Source: Idiomarina sp. MD25a
GTDB taxonomy: Bacteria > Pseudomonadota > Gammaproteobacteria > Enterobacterales > Alteromonadaceae
Reading direction: 5' to 3'
NCBI RefSeq assembly: GCF_001870515.1
Contig: NZ_MDGT01000001.1
Location: 1-64,000, forward strand
Length of the DNA stretch: 64,000 bases
The position numbers and the translations under genes were made by a program. Below are positions 47,935 through 56,187 of the stretch, in pieces; positions within the stretch are counted from its first letter, which is position 1; each line of letters starts with the position of its first letter. The notes under the pieces are model-generated. The model was not told the origin of the DNA. It worked only from the letters and a program-made list of their open reading frames with translations, and did not search any database.

Positions 47935-48834
47935 CTAACCGGCTAATGCGATTAAATAATCCGCCAACGCACCCATGCCAGTTTTAGCAACGTGCGCACG
48001 CTGCTCGGCGTCTTGGTTATAATTTGTATTGGTATTCACATCATAAACAAACAGTTCACCCTGACTGTTTTCTATAAACTCAATGCCTGCTACGTCAATG
48101 TCATTACTACGTAAGAACGTTTCCAATTGGTGAATAATCGAGTGTTCATTAAAACGCGTGGTAATTTTGAATTTTTCAGCAATCTCACAAGCATCCGCTG
48201 GGCACAATTCGAAGCCCTGTTCAGTATTAACCTGCACCGCGTAAACGAACTTCTGACCGACGAATTCAGCCCGCGTAATAACCGGTGATTTAGCCTTTAT
48301 ATATTGTTGCACTAACCAGGTACCATCGAGCGGCTCCTCATAGTCGGCACTCTCTGTATAAGCAACCAACTCATCAAGCTGATTGAACTTTTGTACGCCG
48401 AGACCTTTACCTCCACGGTTAGGCTTGACGATTAAAGGCCAATCGTTAAATTGCCTCGCAGCTTCAACGAGTTGCGCTTTACCAACTGCTGCAAAAGTAC
48501 GCGGTACCGACAAGCCTGAACGTTGCAATGCGGCATACTGTGAAAGTTTACACACCTCGAGCGCTAACACTTGCGAACCATTCACGACGGTACGATTCTG
48601 GCTTTCTAACCAAGTTAACACCAGCTTAGTCAGTTCCGGCGCGAAGCGATGTCCCCGCGTATGTGACGACGCGCTCATTCGATTGTAGTAAACCGCATCG
48701 TCCGGTTGGTCATGAAACGGTACAACACCTTCATCTAAAAACCAGCTTTTAGGTGTCACGCCACGTTCTCCGAACGCTTTGTATAGAGGCTTCAACCATT
48801 CTTCATTTTCGTGCAAGATTACGATATCGCGCAT
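47935..48834 (-). CDS. RimK-like ATP-grasp ligase
   Basis: A 299-residue ATP-grasp protein of the RimK/glutathione-synthetase group. The glycine-rich ATP loop is PLIVKPNRGGKGLGVQ near residue 140. A central WLVQQYIKAK segment follows, and the metal-binding end is FIENSQGELFVYDVNTNTNYN, with a D-N-N-N pattern. Such enzymes join an amino acid to a carboxylate (for example glutamate tails or peptide-like metabolites), and the substrate here is unknown. It is not close enough to known RimK to call ribosomal S6 modification. It is monocistronic, convergent with the iron receptor and divergent from the DASS transporter (44 bases). Confidence 0.82.
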   Translation of the reverse strand: MRDIVILHENEEWLKPLYKAFGERGVTPKSWFLDEGVVPFHDQPDDAVYYNRMSASSHTRGHRFAPELTKLVLTWLESQNRTVVNGSQVLALEVCKLSQYAALQRSGLSVPRTFAAVGKAQLVEAARQFNDWPLIVKPNRGGKGLGVQKFNQLDELVAYTESADYEEPLDGTWLVQQYIKAKSPVITRAEFVGQKFVYAVQVNTEQGFELCPADACEIAEKFKITTRFNEHSIIHQLETFLRSNDIDVAGIEFIENSQGELFVYDVNTNTNYNQDAEQRAHVAKTGMGALADYLIALAG

Positions 48835-48878
48835 GCTACACTTCCTTACAATAAAAAGAACACGTCTAAAGGTCGCTC

Positions 48879-50243
48879 ATGTCCCATAAAATCATCGGCC
48901 CTATTGCCGCCCTATTAAGTGTCATAGTAACACGAAGTTTAGAAATGCCGCTTGATGCTGCGCTGACTTTAGCAATCGTCATATGGGTGGCTTGGTGGTG
49001 GGTTTCTGAATGTATTCCACTAGCGATAACGGCGTTGCTACCTTTTATTTTACTACCGGTTATTGGTGTTCTTGACCCTAAAGAGGCAGCGACAGCCTTA
49101 GGCGATAACATTATTCTGCTATTCATGGCGGCGTTCATGATGGCAAAAGCCATTGAAGCCAGCGGCGTACACAAGCGACTCGCACTATCATTAATTGCGC
49201 TCATTGGACCCGACAGTGGCCGTCGCATCGTTGTCGCGTTCATGTGTGCAACCGCCTTCCTTTCGATGTGGATCTCTAACACCGCGAGTGTGTTGGCTTT
49301 ACTGCCCGTAGCATTGGCACTTGCAGATGCCACCGACAACAAGCCATTCCAAAAAGCCCTGCTGTTAGGTCTTGCCTATTCAGGGTCGGTGGGCGGCATT
49401 GCCACCTTAGTCGGTACCCCACCTAATCTTATTTTTGCCTCAATATATGAAAATATCTCAGGGCAGGGCTTCGACTTCACGCGTTGGCTAGGTATTGGCA
49501 TACCCATGATGGTTATCAGCATCCCATTAATGGCTTGGTATCTCACTCGTAACGTTCATTTGAGCATGCCATTACAATTACCCAAACAAGATAAAATGTC
49601 AGCTTATGAGAAGCGCGTGCTGACTGTGTTTGGTGTCGTAGTATTACTGTGGGTGATGCGCACCACCCCGTTTGGCGGCTGGACAGGTCTGCTGGGGCTA
49701 CCCGCACTGAACGATGCGACTGTCGCTTTAGCGGGTGCGTTAGCCATGTTCATTATTCCAACGGGAGAAAAGCAACAACCCACCTTACTCGATTGGTCGC
49801 TAGCGAAAGATATCCCATGGGGTATTTTATTATTATTCGCGGGCGGCATTTGTCTCGCTAAAGGCGTCATGGCAAGTGGTCTCGGCACGTTAATGGGCGA
49901 ATCGTTAACAGTACTAGGAGAATGGCCACTGTGGTTGTTGGTACTGGTGCTCACGCTGGCGGTTTCATTTATGACCGAGTTTACCTCTAACACAGCCACA
50001 GCAACGCTATTAATGCCCATTTTAGCGGCAACCGCACAGGCAATTAATCAGCCTATCGAGATACTCATGATTCCAGCGGTTATTGCTTGCAGCTGCGCGT
50101 TTTGCATGCCCGTGGCAACGCCACCTAACTCCATTGTATTTGCGTCTAATCGCATCAGCATCCGCGATATGGCACGCACAGGCATTGTGTTGAACATTCT
50201 TTTAGCCTTTGTAACGACCGCAATTGTCATGGTTTTGGTCTAA
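48879..50243 (+). CDS. DASS (SLC13) family sodium/anion symporter
   Basis: A 454-residue inner-membrane transporter of the divalent anion:Na+ symporter family with about 11-12 helices. Two SNT motifs mark the substrate/sodium site: SNTASVLALLPVALALAD (near 130) and SNTATATLLMPILAAT (near 370). These transporters take up dicarboxylates, citrate, sulfate or phosphate with Na+. The substrate is not clear from sequence. Conserved CxxxPxATPPNxI near residue 410 is typical of dicarboxylate carriers. It is divergent from the ATP-grasp gene. Confidence 0.92.
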   Translation: MSHKIIGPIAALLSVIVTRSLEMPLDAALTLAIVIWVAWWWVSECIPLAITALLPFILLPVIGVLDPKEAATALGDNIILLFMAAFMMAKAIEASGVHKRLALSLIALIGPDSGRRIVVAFMCATAFLSMWISNTASVLALLPVALALADATDNKPFQKALLLGLAYSGSVGGIATLVGTPPNLIFASIYENISGQGFDFTRWLGIGIPMMVISIPLMAWYLTRNVHLSMPLQLPKQDKMSAYEKRVLTVFGVVVLLWVMRTTPFGGWTGLLGLPALNDATVALAGALAMFIIPTGEKQQPTLLDWSLAKDIPWGILLLFAGGICLAKGVMASGLGTLMGESLTVLGEWPLWLLVLVLTLAVSFMTEFTSNTATATLLMPILAATAQAINQPIEILMIPAVIACSCAFCMPVATPPNSIVFASNRISIRDMARTGIVLNILLAFVTTAIVMVLV

Positions 50244-50305
50244 ATCAAATGTTCTATTAAGCAAACTCGGGTAAACTGAGCGCTTTTTTAAGATGGAGTC
50301 TCTCG

Positions 50306-50641
50306 ATGGATCAATTGCCTGCTTGCCCACAATGCGCTTCTGAATACGCATACGAAGACGGTAACGTATTAGTCTGCCCGGAATGCGGACACGAATGGTC
50401 ACCGCATGACGAGAGCAATGAAGACAGTAAAGTGATTCGTGATGCCAATGGCAATGAGCTCAATGATGGCGACACCGTCACCGTCATTAAAGACCTGAAA
50501 GTCAAAGGTTCATCATTAGTTGTTAAGGTCGGCACTAAGGTCAAAAACATTCGTTTGGTCGATGGCGATCATGATATCGATTGCAAGATTGACGGTGTCG
50601 GTGCAATGAAATTGAAATCTGAGTTTGTTAAAAAGGTTTAA
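50306..50641 (+). CDS. PhnA/YjdM-family zinc-ribbon protein
   Basis: A 111-residue soluble protein. The N-terminal zinc ribbon has two CxxC knuckles (CPQC and CPEC) in the first 30 residues. It is followed by the PhnA domain with [26 protein letters not shown]. Despite the historic name alkylphosphonate uptake protein, the family has no proven function and is not needed for phosphonate use. Predicted size and sequence match E. coli YjdM. The secreted phosphodiesterase gene follows 23 bases downstream and may share its transcript. Confidence 0.93.
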   Translation: MDQLPACPQCASEYAYEDGNVLVCPECGHEWSPHDESNEDSKVIRDANGNELNDGDTVTVIKDLKVKGSSLVVKVGTKVKNIRLVDGDHDIDCKIDGVGAMKLKSEFVKKV

Positions 50642-50664
50642 TAGACCGAATCAGGGAATCTGCC

Positions 50665-51885
50665 ATGCAACGTTTTCTTACCTCACTACTGTTGGTTTGT
50701 AGTAGTTTATTGGCCGCAACGTCAGCCTTTGCAAAAACTGACCAACAGACTATTGTGCTTATTTCTATTGATGGCTTTCGCTATAACTATATTGAGCAAC
50801 ATCACGCCGAGCATCTTAGTCATTTAGCTGAGCAAGGTGTTCGCGCCAAGGGGCTCATGCCAGTTTATCCATCTAAGACGTTCCCGAACCACCTTTCCAT
50901 AGTCACCGGTCAGTACCCATCCCACCACGGTATCGTTGATAATAATTTTTACGATACGGAACGCGAAGAACATTACAAAATGGCTGATGGTACTGAGGAC
51001 AGTACGTGGCTGCATACGTTACCAATTTGGAATTTGGCGGAGTTCCAAGGCGTAAAATCAGCGACTTTCTTTTGGCCTGAATCCAGCGCACGCATCAATG
51101 GACGCACACCCACCTATTATTACCCGTACAGCCACTTTGCCCCTAACCAGCAGCGAGTTGACCAAATCATTCAGTGGTTACAACTGCCCGAACAAAGTCG
51201 CCCTCGAATGATCACCGGCTACTTTTCAATCGTTGACTCAATGGGTCATAAGTTTGGTCCCGACTCGAAGCAGACAAAAGGCGCGGTCCAAGCCGTCGAT
51301 AAGCTGATAGGACAACTGTGGCAGCGTATTCAGAACGAAACCGAAGGTTCAGTTAACTTAATTGTGGTTTCCGATCACGGCATGGCGCCGATTAAAGCAG
51401 ATGCCATGATCGACCCAGATGACTTAGCCATTGATGAAGAAAAGTTTACCACCGTAAATTCGCAAACACGCTATCTCATTTATGCTAACGAAGACACCAG
51501 CGCTGATGATATTGCGGCACTTCGAACACAGCTAGAGAACAGTAGCGACCTTGGCTATCGCGTTGAAACCGATGACAAGCTTAAACAATTACATGTCAGT
51601 GATGGCCCACGTAAGCCCGCCATCGTGCTTTCAACTGATGCACCGGTGAGTTTCGCAACTCGACCTGTCGAAGAGCGCTCCGACGGTGGCACGCACGGTT
51701 ATTACAACAATCGTGACATGGATGGTTTATTTGTCGCAGTGGGTCCAGCGTTTAAAAACGGGATGACTATCGATCGGTTTGAAAATATTCACATATATCC
51801 ATTAATGGCGGATATTTTAGACCTCAAATTAATGACCAAAATTGATGGCAAAATAGCTGTTTTAAAACCTATTTTAAATAATTAA
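50665..51885 (+). CDS. Secreted nucleotide pyrophosphatase/phosphodiesterase (NPP family)
   Basis: A 406-residue alkaline-phosphatase-superfamily enzyme with a signal peptide of about 23 residues (ending TSAFA). Metal and active-site motifs: LISIDGFRYNY (Asp), the nucleophile Thr in PSKTFPNHLSIVTG, DSMGHKFGP, VVSDHGM and GGTHGYYN. By family it cleaves phosphodiester or pyrophosphate bonds in nucleotides or lipid head groups in the periplasm, which can release phosphate or nucleosides. It follows the PhnA-like gene by 23 bases. A long AT-rich hairpin lies after the stop. Confidence 0.94.
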   Translation: MQRFLTSLLLVCSSLLAATSAFAKTDQQTIVLISIDGFRYNYIEQHHAEHLSHLAEQGVRAKGLMPVYPSKTFPNHLSIVTGQYPSHHGIVDNNFYDTEREEHYKMADGTEDSTWLHTLPIWNLAEFQGVKSATFFWPESSARINGRTPTYYYPYSHFAPNQQRVDQIIQWLQLPEQSRPRMITGYFSIVDSMGHKFGPDSKQTKGAVQAVDKLIGQLWQRIQNETEGSVNLIVVSDHGMAPIKADAMIDPDDLAIDEEKFTTVNSQTRYLIYANEDTSADDIAALRTQLENSSDLGYRVETDDKLKQLHVSDGPRKPAIVLSTDAPVSFATRPVEERSDGGTHGYYNNRDMDGLFVAVGPAFKNGMTIDRFENIHIYPLMADILDLKLMTKIDGKIAVLKPILNN

Positions 51886-51918
51886 TTCGCCTTCGAGTGA
51901 TCTGTTTTAAATAGCCGA

Positions 51919-51968
51919 GCGAATTGTAAAGATTACTAAAATACTTGGTATTTTTCTTTGCAGTTCGC
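51919..51968. terminator. Long imperfect hairpin after the NPP gene
   Basis: Nested arms GCGAA/TTCGC, AAAGA/TCTTT and AAAATAC/GTATTTT around a TTG loop form one extended imperfect stem with a five-base bulge. It sits 34 bases past the NPP stop and before pgsB. It could act as a weak terminator or as a leader structure of the pgs operon. Confidence 0.4.
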
Positions 51969-51973
51969 TAAAT

Positions 51974-51999
51974 ATATACATGCACGTTCGTATGTATAT
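51974..51999. promoter_or_regulatory. Inverted repeat upstream of the pgs operon
   Basis: ATATACAT and ATGTATAT form a perfect 8-bp inverted repeat with a 10-base spacer, ending 26 bases before the pgsB ATG. Size and placement suit a dimeric repressor or activator site. The right arm merges with TATATT, which could act as a -10. The regulator is unknown. Confidence 0.45.
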
Positions 52000-52025
52000 T
52001 CATAACCTAAAAGGCTATTTAAATT

Positions 52026-53279
52026 ATGGCAGAGACACTCTCGTCACAGTATTGGGCCGAGGGATATTGGATGAACGATATTCCCATCCTGCTCGGAATT
52101 GTCGCTGCGATCTGGCTTTTACTGGTTATCGCTGCGGCGTTTGAAGCGTTCCGGCACAAATTACTGGTCGATAAAATTCCAGTACGAGTGCATGTTAATG
52201 GGACCCGCGGCAAAACCAGTGTCACTCGGCTTATCGCAGCGGGCTTAAGATCAGGTGGCAAGCGTATTTGCGCTAAAACCACCGGCTCTGCAGCCGCTAT
52301 CACTGACCCTCAAGGAAGAGAGTTTCCTATCTACCGCATTAGCGGTGCCAACATTATTGAGCAAATGCGCACGCTCAAACGCATGGCCTCACTTAAACCC
52401 GAAATTGTAGTGATGGAATGTATGGCACTGCAGCCACATTACCAATCGCTCAGCGAACTGCGTATGGTGCGCTCTAACGTGGGCGTCATCACCAATGCGC
52501 GCGCCGACCACCTGGATGTCATGGGTCCGGGCGAAGAGGACGTTGCCTTAGCATTAGCGGGCAGCACACCCGTCAAAGGTAATCTCTTCACGGCAGAACG
52601 CGATCTATTAGGTGTTTTCGAGCACTCGACCAAAGACCGCAACAGTCAGCTACACGGCGTCACTGAACAAGAGGTCGACGCCATCGGTGACGATATTCTC
52701 AAGCAATTTAAATATTCCGAACATGCTGAGAATGTGGCGTTGGCATTAAAAGTTTGCGAGCACCTCGGTGTTGAGCGAGAGCAGGCATTGCAAGGCATGA
52801 TTGGACTCGAACCCGAAGCCGGCGCTATGCAAGTACTTCACGTAAATTATTTCCGCCGCGAAATTGTTTTCGTTAATGCATTTGCTGCAAACGATCCCGA
52901 GTCGACCGGTAAGATTTGGGAAAACATGCTAGAAAAACACGGCAAGGAGCGCAAACGCATTGTATTGATCAACTGCCGAGCCGACCGTCCGCACCGTTCT
53001 CAGCAAATGGCTGAGGCTGCTGTTGAGTGGACCCAAGCGGATCGCTATATCCTGATGGGTTCAGGCACCTTTATTTTTGTTCGCGCCGCAGTGAAATACG
53101 GACTCGACCCAGAAAAAATTCTCGTAATGGAGAACGCTGCCATTACTGATATTACCGAAACCTTGCTGGAAGAAGCTGGCAACAGTGCACTCGTTGTCGG
53201 CATGTGTAACATTCATGGTGGCGGCGAAGAAGTCGCTCGGTTCTTCCAAAACCGTTCCTTGAAGGAGGAAGACCTGTGA
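52026..53279 (+). CDS. pgsB: Poly-gamma-glutamate synthase subunit PgsB/CapB
   Basis: A 417-residue amide ligase of the Mur-ligase-like family that polymerises glutamate through gamma-amide bonds. One N-terminal membrane helix (about residues 19-40) is followed by the P-loop HVNGTRGKTSVTR (58-68) and a conserved TNARADHLDVMG segment. It ends with a CNIHGGGEEV region. This matches PgsB/CapB, including the usual membrane anchor. The stop overlaps the pgsC GTG start (GTGA), so synthesis of the two subunits is coupled. The product would be a secreted or surface polymer of glutamate. Confidence 0.93.
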   Translation: MAETLSSQYWAEGYWMNDIPILLGIVAAIWLLLVIAAAFEAFRHKLLVDKIPVRVHVNGTRGKTSVTRLIAAGLRSGGKRICAKTTGSAAAITDPQGREFPIYRISGANIIEQMRTLKRMASLKPEIVVMECMALQPHYQSLSELRMVRSNVGVITNARADHLDVMGPGEEDVALALAGSTPVKGNLFTAERDLLGVFEHSTKDRNSQLHGVTEQEVDAIGDDILKQFKYSEHAENVALALKVCEHLGVEREQALQGMIGLEPEAGAMQVLHVNYFRREIVFVNAFAANDPESTGKIWENMLEKHGKERKRIVLINCRADRPHRSQQMAEAAVEWTQADRYILMGSGTFIFVRAAVKYGLDPEKILVMENAAITDITETLLEEAGNSALVVGMCNIHGGGEEVARFFQNRSLKEEDL

Positions 53280-53851
53280 TCGCATTAAATATTTTAGCCG
53301 TTGCCATTGGCATCGGATTGTTCTTTACGTTATTGCTCACACAAACGCTCGGACTCGCCGCCGGTGGCCTCGTTGTTCCTGGTTATGTTGCCCTGCAACT
53401 GACCGAACCCATGAGTCTGGTGATTACGCTCGTAGCGGCCTTGCTCACGTTCTTGATCGTGCGCGTAATATCTAGTTTTGCCATTATTTACGGCCGTCGA
53501 CAAACGATCATTATGATCCTGACTGGCTATCTCATCGCAGGCTTGATGGATTTGTTCCTCGGCAGCTTAGTTAACTGGGTCGATTTACAAATGGTCGCGG
53601 GTGGTGACGATGCACAAGCACAAGTCGCGACACTGGAGTCATCCTTTATGATGGCCGTCATGTCGAGCAATATTATCGGCTATATTATTCCCGGTCTGAT
53701 CGCGATCTGGTTTGAACGCCAAGGTGTTCTGCAGACGCTGTGCGGCTTGGCCGTCACCGCCGTATTAGTGCGCCTCGCACTGATTGTCATCATGCCTGAA
53801 GCGTTGCAGATGTATGAAGCAAGCAGCGCCTTCCACATGCCTGGCTGGTAA
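53276..53851 (+). CDS. pgsC: Poly-gamma-glutamate synthesis membrane subunit PgsC/CapC
   Basis: A 191-residue membrane protein with about five hydrophobic segments. The conserved start LGLAAGGLVVPGYVAL and the central YGRRQTIIMILTGYLIAG are hallmarks of PgsC/CapC, which forms the synthase complex with PgsB. It is longer than the Bacillus protein (about 149 residues), with extra sequence around residues 100-130. The GTG start overlaps the pgsB stop. Confidence 0.92.
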   Translation: MIALNILAVAIGIGLFFTLLLTQTLGLAAGGLVVPGYVALQLTEPMSLVITLVAALLTFLIVRVISSFAIIYGRRQTIIMILTGYLIAGLMDLFLGSLVNWVDLQMVAGGDDAQAQVATLESSFMMAVMSSNIIGYIIPGLIAIWFERQGVLQTLCGLAVTAVLVRLALIVIMPEALQMYEASSAFHMPGW

Positions 53852-53863
53852 GGAGAATCCCAA

Positions 53864-55015
53864 ATGAGTAGTTTTACTAAGATTTATTGGCGTTCTTCAG
53901 GTGTGCCAGCCTGGGGACTCATCGTATTAATGATCGCGGCATTAATTGCTTTACTCGCCGTCGAAAACGTTAAAGAAACCGATCCAATCGTGGACGAAAA
54001 CTACGCCACCATGGTAACGGCTGCAAAAATTATGCGCCAAGGAATGGAAGTCATCCGTCCATTGCGCGCTGAAAAGGAGCCGATTAACCCAGAGTTCGAC
54101 CCTCAACGCTCGGGCTTTGTCGGTCTCGATAATAGCATCGTCACGACTAACCATGGTGGACGCGAGTCTAAACAGACCACAGTGAACCCCAACTGGGCAG
54201 CCGTGGCGGTTAAACTATTAGCTAAAGCAGGCGTTAAAAAAGGTGACTTAGTCGCGGTGACTGTATCTGGCTCTTTCCCTGCTCTAAACCTTGCCGTGTA
54301 TTCTGCAATTGAAGCCATGGAAGCGGAGCCGGTTATTATCGCTTCGGCGTCGTCATCGCAGTGGGGAGCTAACGTACCCGGTTTCTTGTGGTTGGACATG
54401 GCACGTGAACTCAACAAAGCCGGCGTGATCTCGTTCGAGCCTAAATATGCCTCGATTGGCGGCATCGAAGACCGCGGCATTGGTATCCCACAAGCCGGTA
54501 TTCAATCGATTCGTCAAACGATTGAACGCGCTGGCTTGCCGATTATTGAACCGGCGAACTATCAAGAAGCGGTGGCCGACCGTATCGCGATTTTCCGTGA
54601 ATACTCATCCGATCGTAACTACAAAGCGTTCGTCAACGTCGGCGGTGGTGCGACTATCGTAGGTCCTCCAGGTATCGATGATATGTTTAAATCAGGACTA
54701 CAGTACGACGCACCGGCTCGCGCTTACGCGGTGGATACGGTGATGGGCTACTTCTTACAAGAGAATATCCCAGGCATTCATTTTATCGGCATTAAGAAAA
54801 TGGCGGAACGCTACGGTCTTCCACTCATGCCTCCCGAGCCTGTGCCCGTCGGTAATGGCGGTATCTATTCCTCAAGCACATACAGTCGGTTACTCGCTTT
54901 CGGGCTCGCTGTGGCATTGTTTGGACTCACTTGGCTCATCGTGCGTTCAGCGCGGATCACCAGCCTCTGGCGTCGCGATAGTAGTAGCGGTAAAGGCACT
55001 AAACCGATGGTATAA
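53864..55015 (+). CDS. Poly-gamma-glutamate system protein (PgsW-like)
   Basis: A 383-residue protein with one membrane helix near each end (about residues 18-34 and 345-362) and a large loop between. The middle contains VTVSGSFPALNLAVYSAIEAM, SSSQWGANVPGFLWLDM and VNVGGGATIVGPPG. Genes of this family are found immediately after pgsBC in several bacteria and are called poly-gamma-glutamate system protein; the biochemical role is unknown. It is 12 bases after pgsC with AGGAGAA before the ATG. No pgsA/capA or pgsE is present, so this protein may stand in for release or transport. Confidence 0.84.
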   Translation: MSSFTKIYWRSSGVPAWGLIVLMIAALIALLAVENVKETDPIVDENYATMVTAAKIMRQGMEVIRPLRAEKEPINPEFDPQRSGFVGLDNSIVTTNHGGRESKQTTVNPNWAAVAVKLLAKAGVKKGDLVAVTVSGSFPALNLAVYSAIEAMEAEPVIIASASSSQWGANVPGFLWLDMARELNKAGVISFEPKYASIGGIEDRGIGIPQAGIQSIRQTIERAGLPIIEPANYQEAVADRIAIFREYSSDRNYKAFVNVGGGATIVGPPGIDDMFKSGLQYDAPARAYAVDTVMGYFLQENIPGIHFIGIKKMAERYGLPLMPPEPVPVGNGGIYSSSTYSRLLAFGLAVALFGLTWLIVRSARITSLWRRDSSSGKGTKPMV

Positions 55016-55030
55016 ACACCTCGGTCATAT

Positions 55031-55058
55031 AAAAAAGGAGCCGAATGGCTCCTTTTTT
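55031..55058. terminator. Bidirectional terminator between the pgs and DSD1 operons
   Basis: AAAAAAGGAGCC / GGCTCCTTTTTT forms a 12-bp stem with a GAAT loop. The A6 and T6 arms allow it to end transcripts from both directions. Confidence 0.94.
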
Positions 55059-55059
55059 G

Positions 55060-56187
55060 TTACCAGAAATTAAACCGTGACCATTGTTCGCTCAATTGCC
55101 CCTCTGCATCAGCAACATAATACTTATCGAACTGAGAGGCTGTGGCACAAGCATGATTCGGAAGGATGCGTAATTTATCGCCGATCTGAACATCGCTGGG
55201 TATTTCGCTCGAGCCTGCACGCTGTTTAATGACCCCATGCTCTTGGCTAGTGCTCTCTACTATCCAGTCGGTAAGCGGTCGTCCCGCAGCATCTAGCACC
55301 ATACCATAGCCATAATCGACCGCTTGCGATGCTGTACCGCGGTCGCGCGATAACGCCATCCAGCCCGCATCAATGAGGATCCAACCTTTCTCCGGCTTCA
55401 CCCCTATGACAGTGGTCACCACAGATAACGCGATATCATCAAGTGAGCACACATTGATATTCGCCATCACTAAATCAAAAAATGTATAAACACCGGCACG
55501 CACTTCCGTCACGCCCGTGAGATCTTGGGCAAAGTGTGCGGTAGGCGTAGAGCCGATACTGACCATCGGGCAGTCAATTCCTACCAGTTCAAGTCGCTCC
55601 TTCACATGAACCGCAGTGGCACGTTCGTTCTCAGCCGCCGCGACTTTGTCTGAACGTGTCATACAACCGTACGAGCCACCTGCATGCAACAGAATACCCT
55701 TAAAAAGTTCGGCTTGCGCTAGGATTTTGCTGACATCCATCAGCGTAGGACTCTCAGCAGTTAATCCTGCACGGCTGCCATCGCAGTCAATTTCAATAAG
55801 CACAGGAATAACGATGTCATGCATACGACAAAACTCGACCACCTGAAGCGCCTGTGTCTCACTCTCTAAGATGATTTTTAAATCAACGCCTTGTTCGATC
55901 AACCGCTTAACGTGAGGCAGTTTGTTCTGCGCAATCCCCACCGCATAAATTTGATCTAGAAAGCCGTGTTCTGCAAAAAAGTCAGCTTCTTTTAGCGTCG
56001 ATACGGTAATCGGTCCCGTGCCACCATTAAAGATAGCCTTAACCGCAGGCAGCGATTTGAGCGTTTTTACGTGGGGCCGCAAGGGCGTCTTTAATGCGCT
56101 GAGATGGCAGTTCAAACGCTTGATATTGGCATCAAACCGCGGACGATCAACACGTAAATAAGGCGTTTCAAGCGCATCCCATGTCAT
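55060..56187 (-). CDS. DSD1-type PLP enzyme (D-serine dehydratase/D-threonine aldolase-like)
   Basis: A 375-residue fold-type III PLP enzyme. An alanine-racemase-like barrel carries the PLP lysine in RPHVKTLKS (Lys41), EIDCDGSRAGL and a GSTPTAHF phosphate-binding turn. The C-terminal domain ends with the zinc-binding NHACAT pair (His345, Cys347) found in eukaryotic-type D-serine dehydratases and D-threonine aldolases. It should act on a D-amino acid. It starts directly after the LOG-family gene and is the last of the LysR-DUF1543-LOG-DSD1 run. Confidence 0.9.
   Translation of the reverse strand: MTWDALETPYLRVDRPRFDANIKRLNCHLSALKTPLRPHVKTLKSLPAVKAIFNGGTGPITVSTLKEADFFAEHGFLDQIYAVGIAQNKLPHVKRLIEQGVDLKIILESETQALQVVEFCRMHDIVIPVLIEIDCDGSRAGLTAESPTLMDVSKILAQAELFKGILLHAGGSYGCMTRSDKVAAAENERATAVHVKERLELVGIDCPMVSIGSTPTAHFAQDLTGVTEVRAGVYTFFDLVMANINVCSLDDIALSVVTTVIGVKPEKGWILIDAGWMALSRDRGTASQAVDYGYGMVLDAAGRPLTDWIVESTSQEHGVIKQRAGSSEIPSDVQIGDKLRILPNHACATASQFDKYYVADAEGQLSEQWSRFNFW

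Noticed and set aside
49604-50020. Open frame of 138 codons opposite the DASS transporter
   Set aside because: It is an antisense shadow of a membrane gene; its composition (N, S, T, P rich) is what reverse frames of hydrophobic proteins give.
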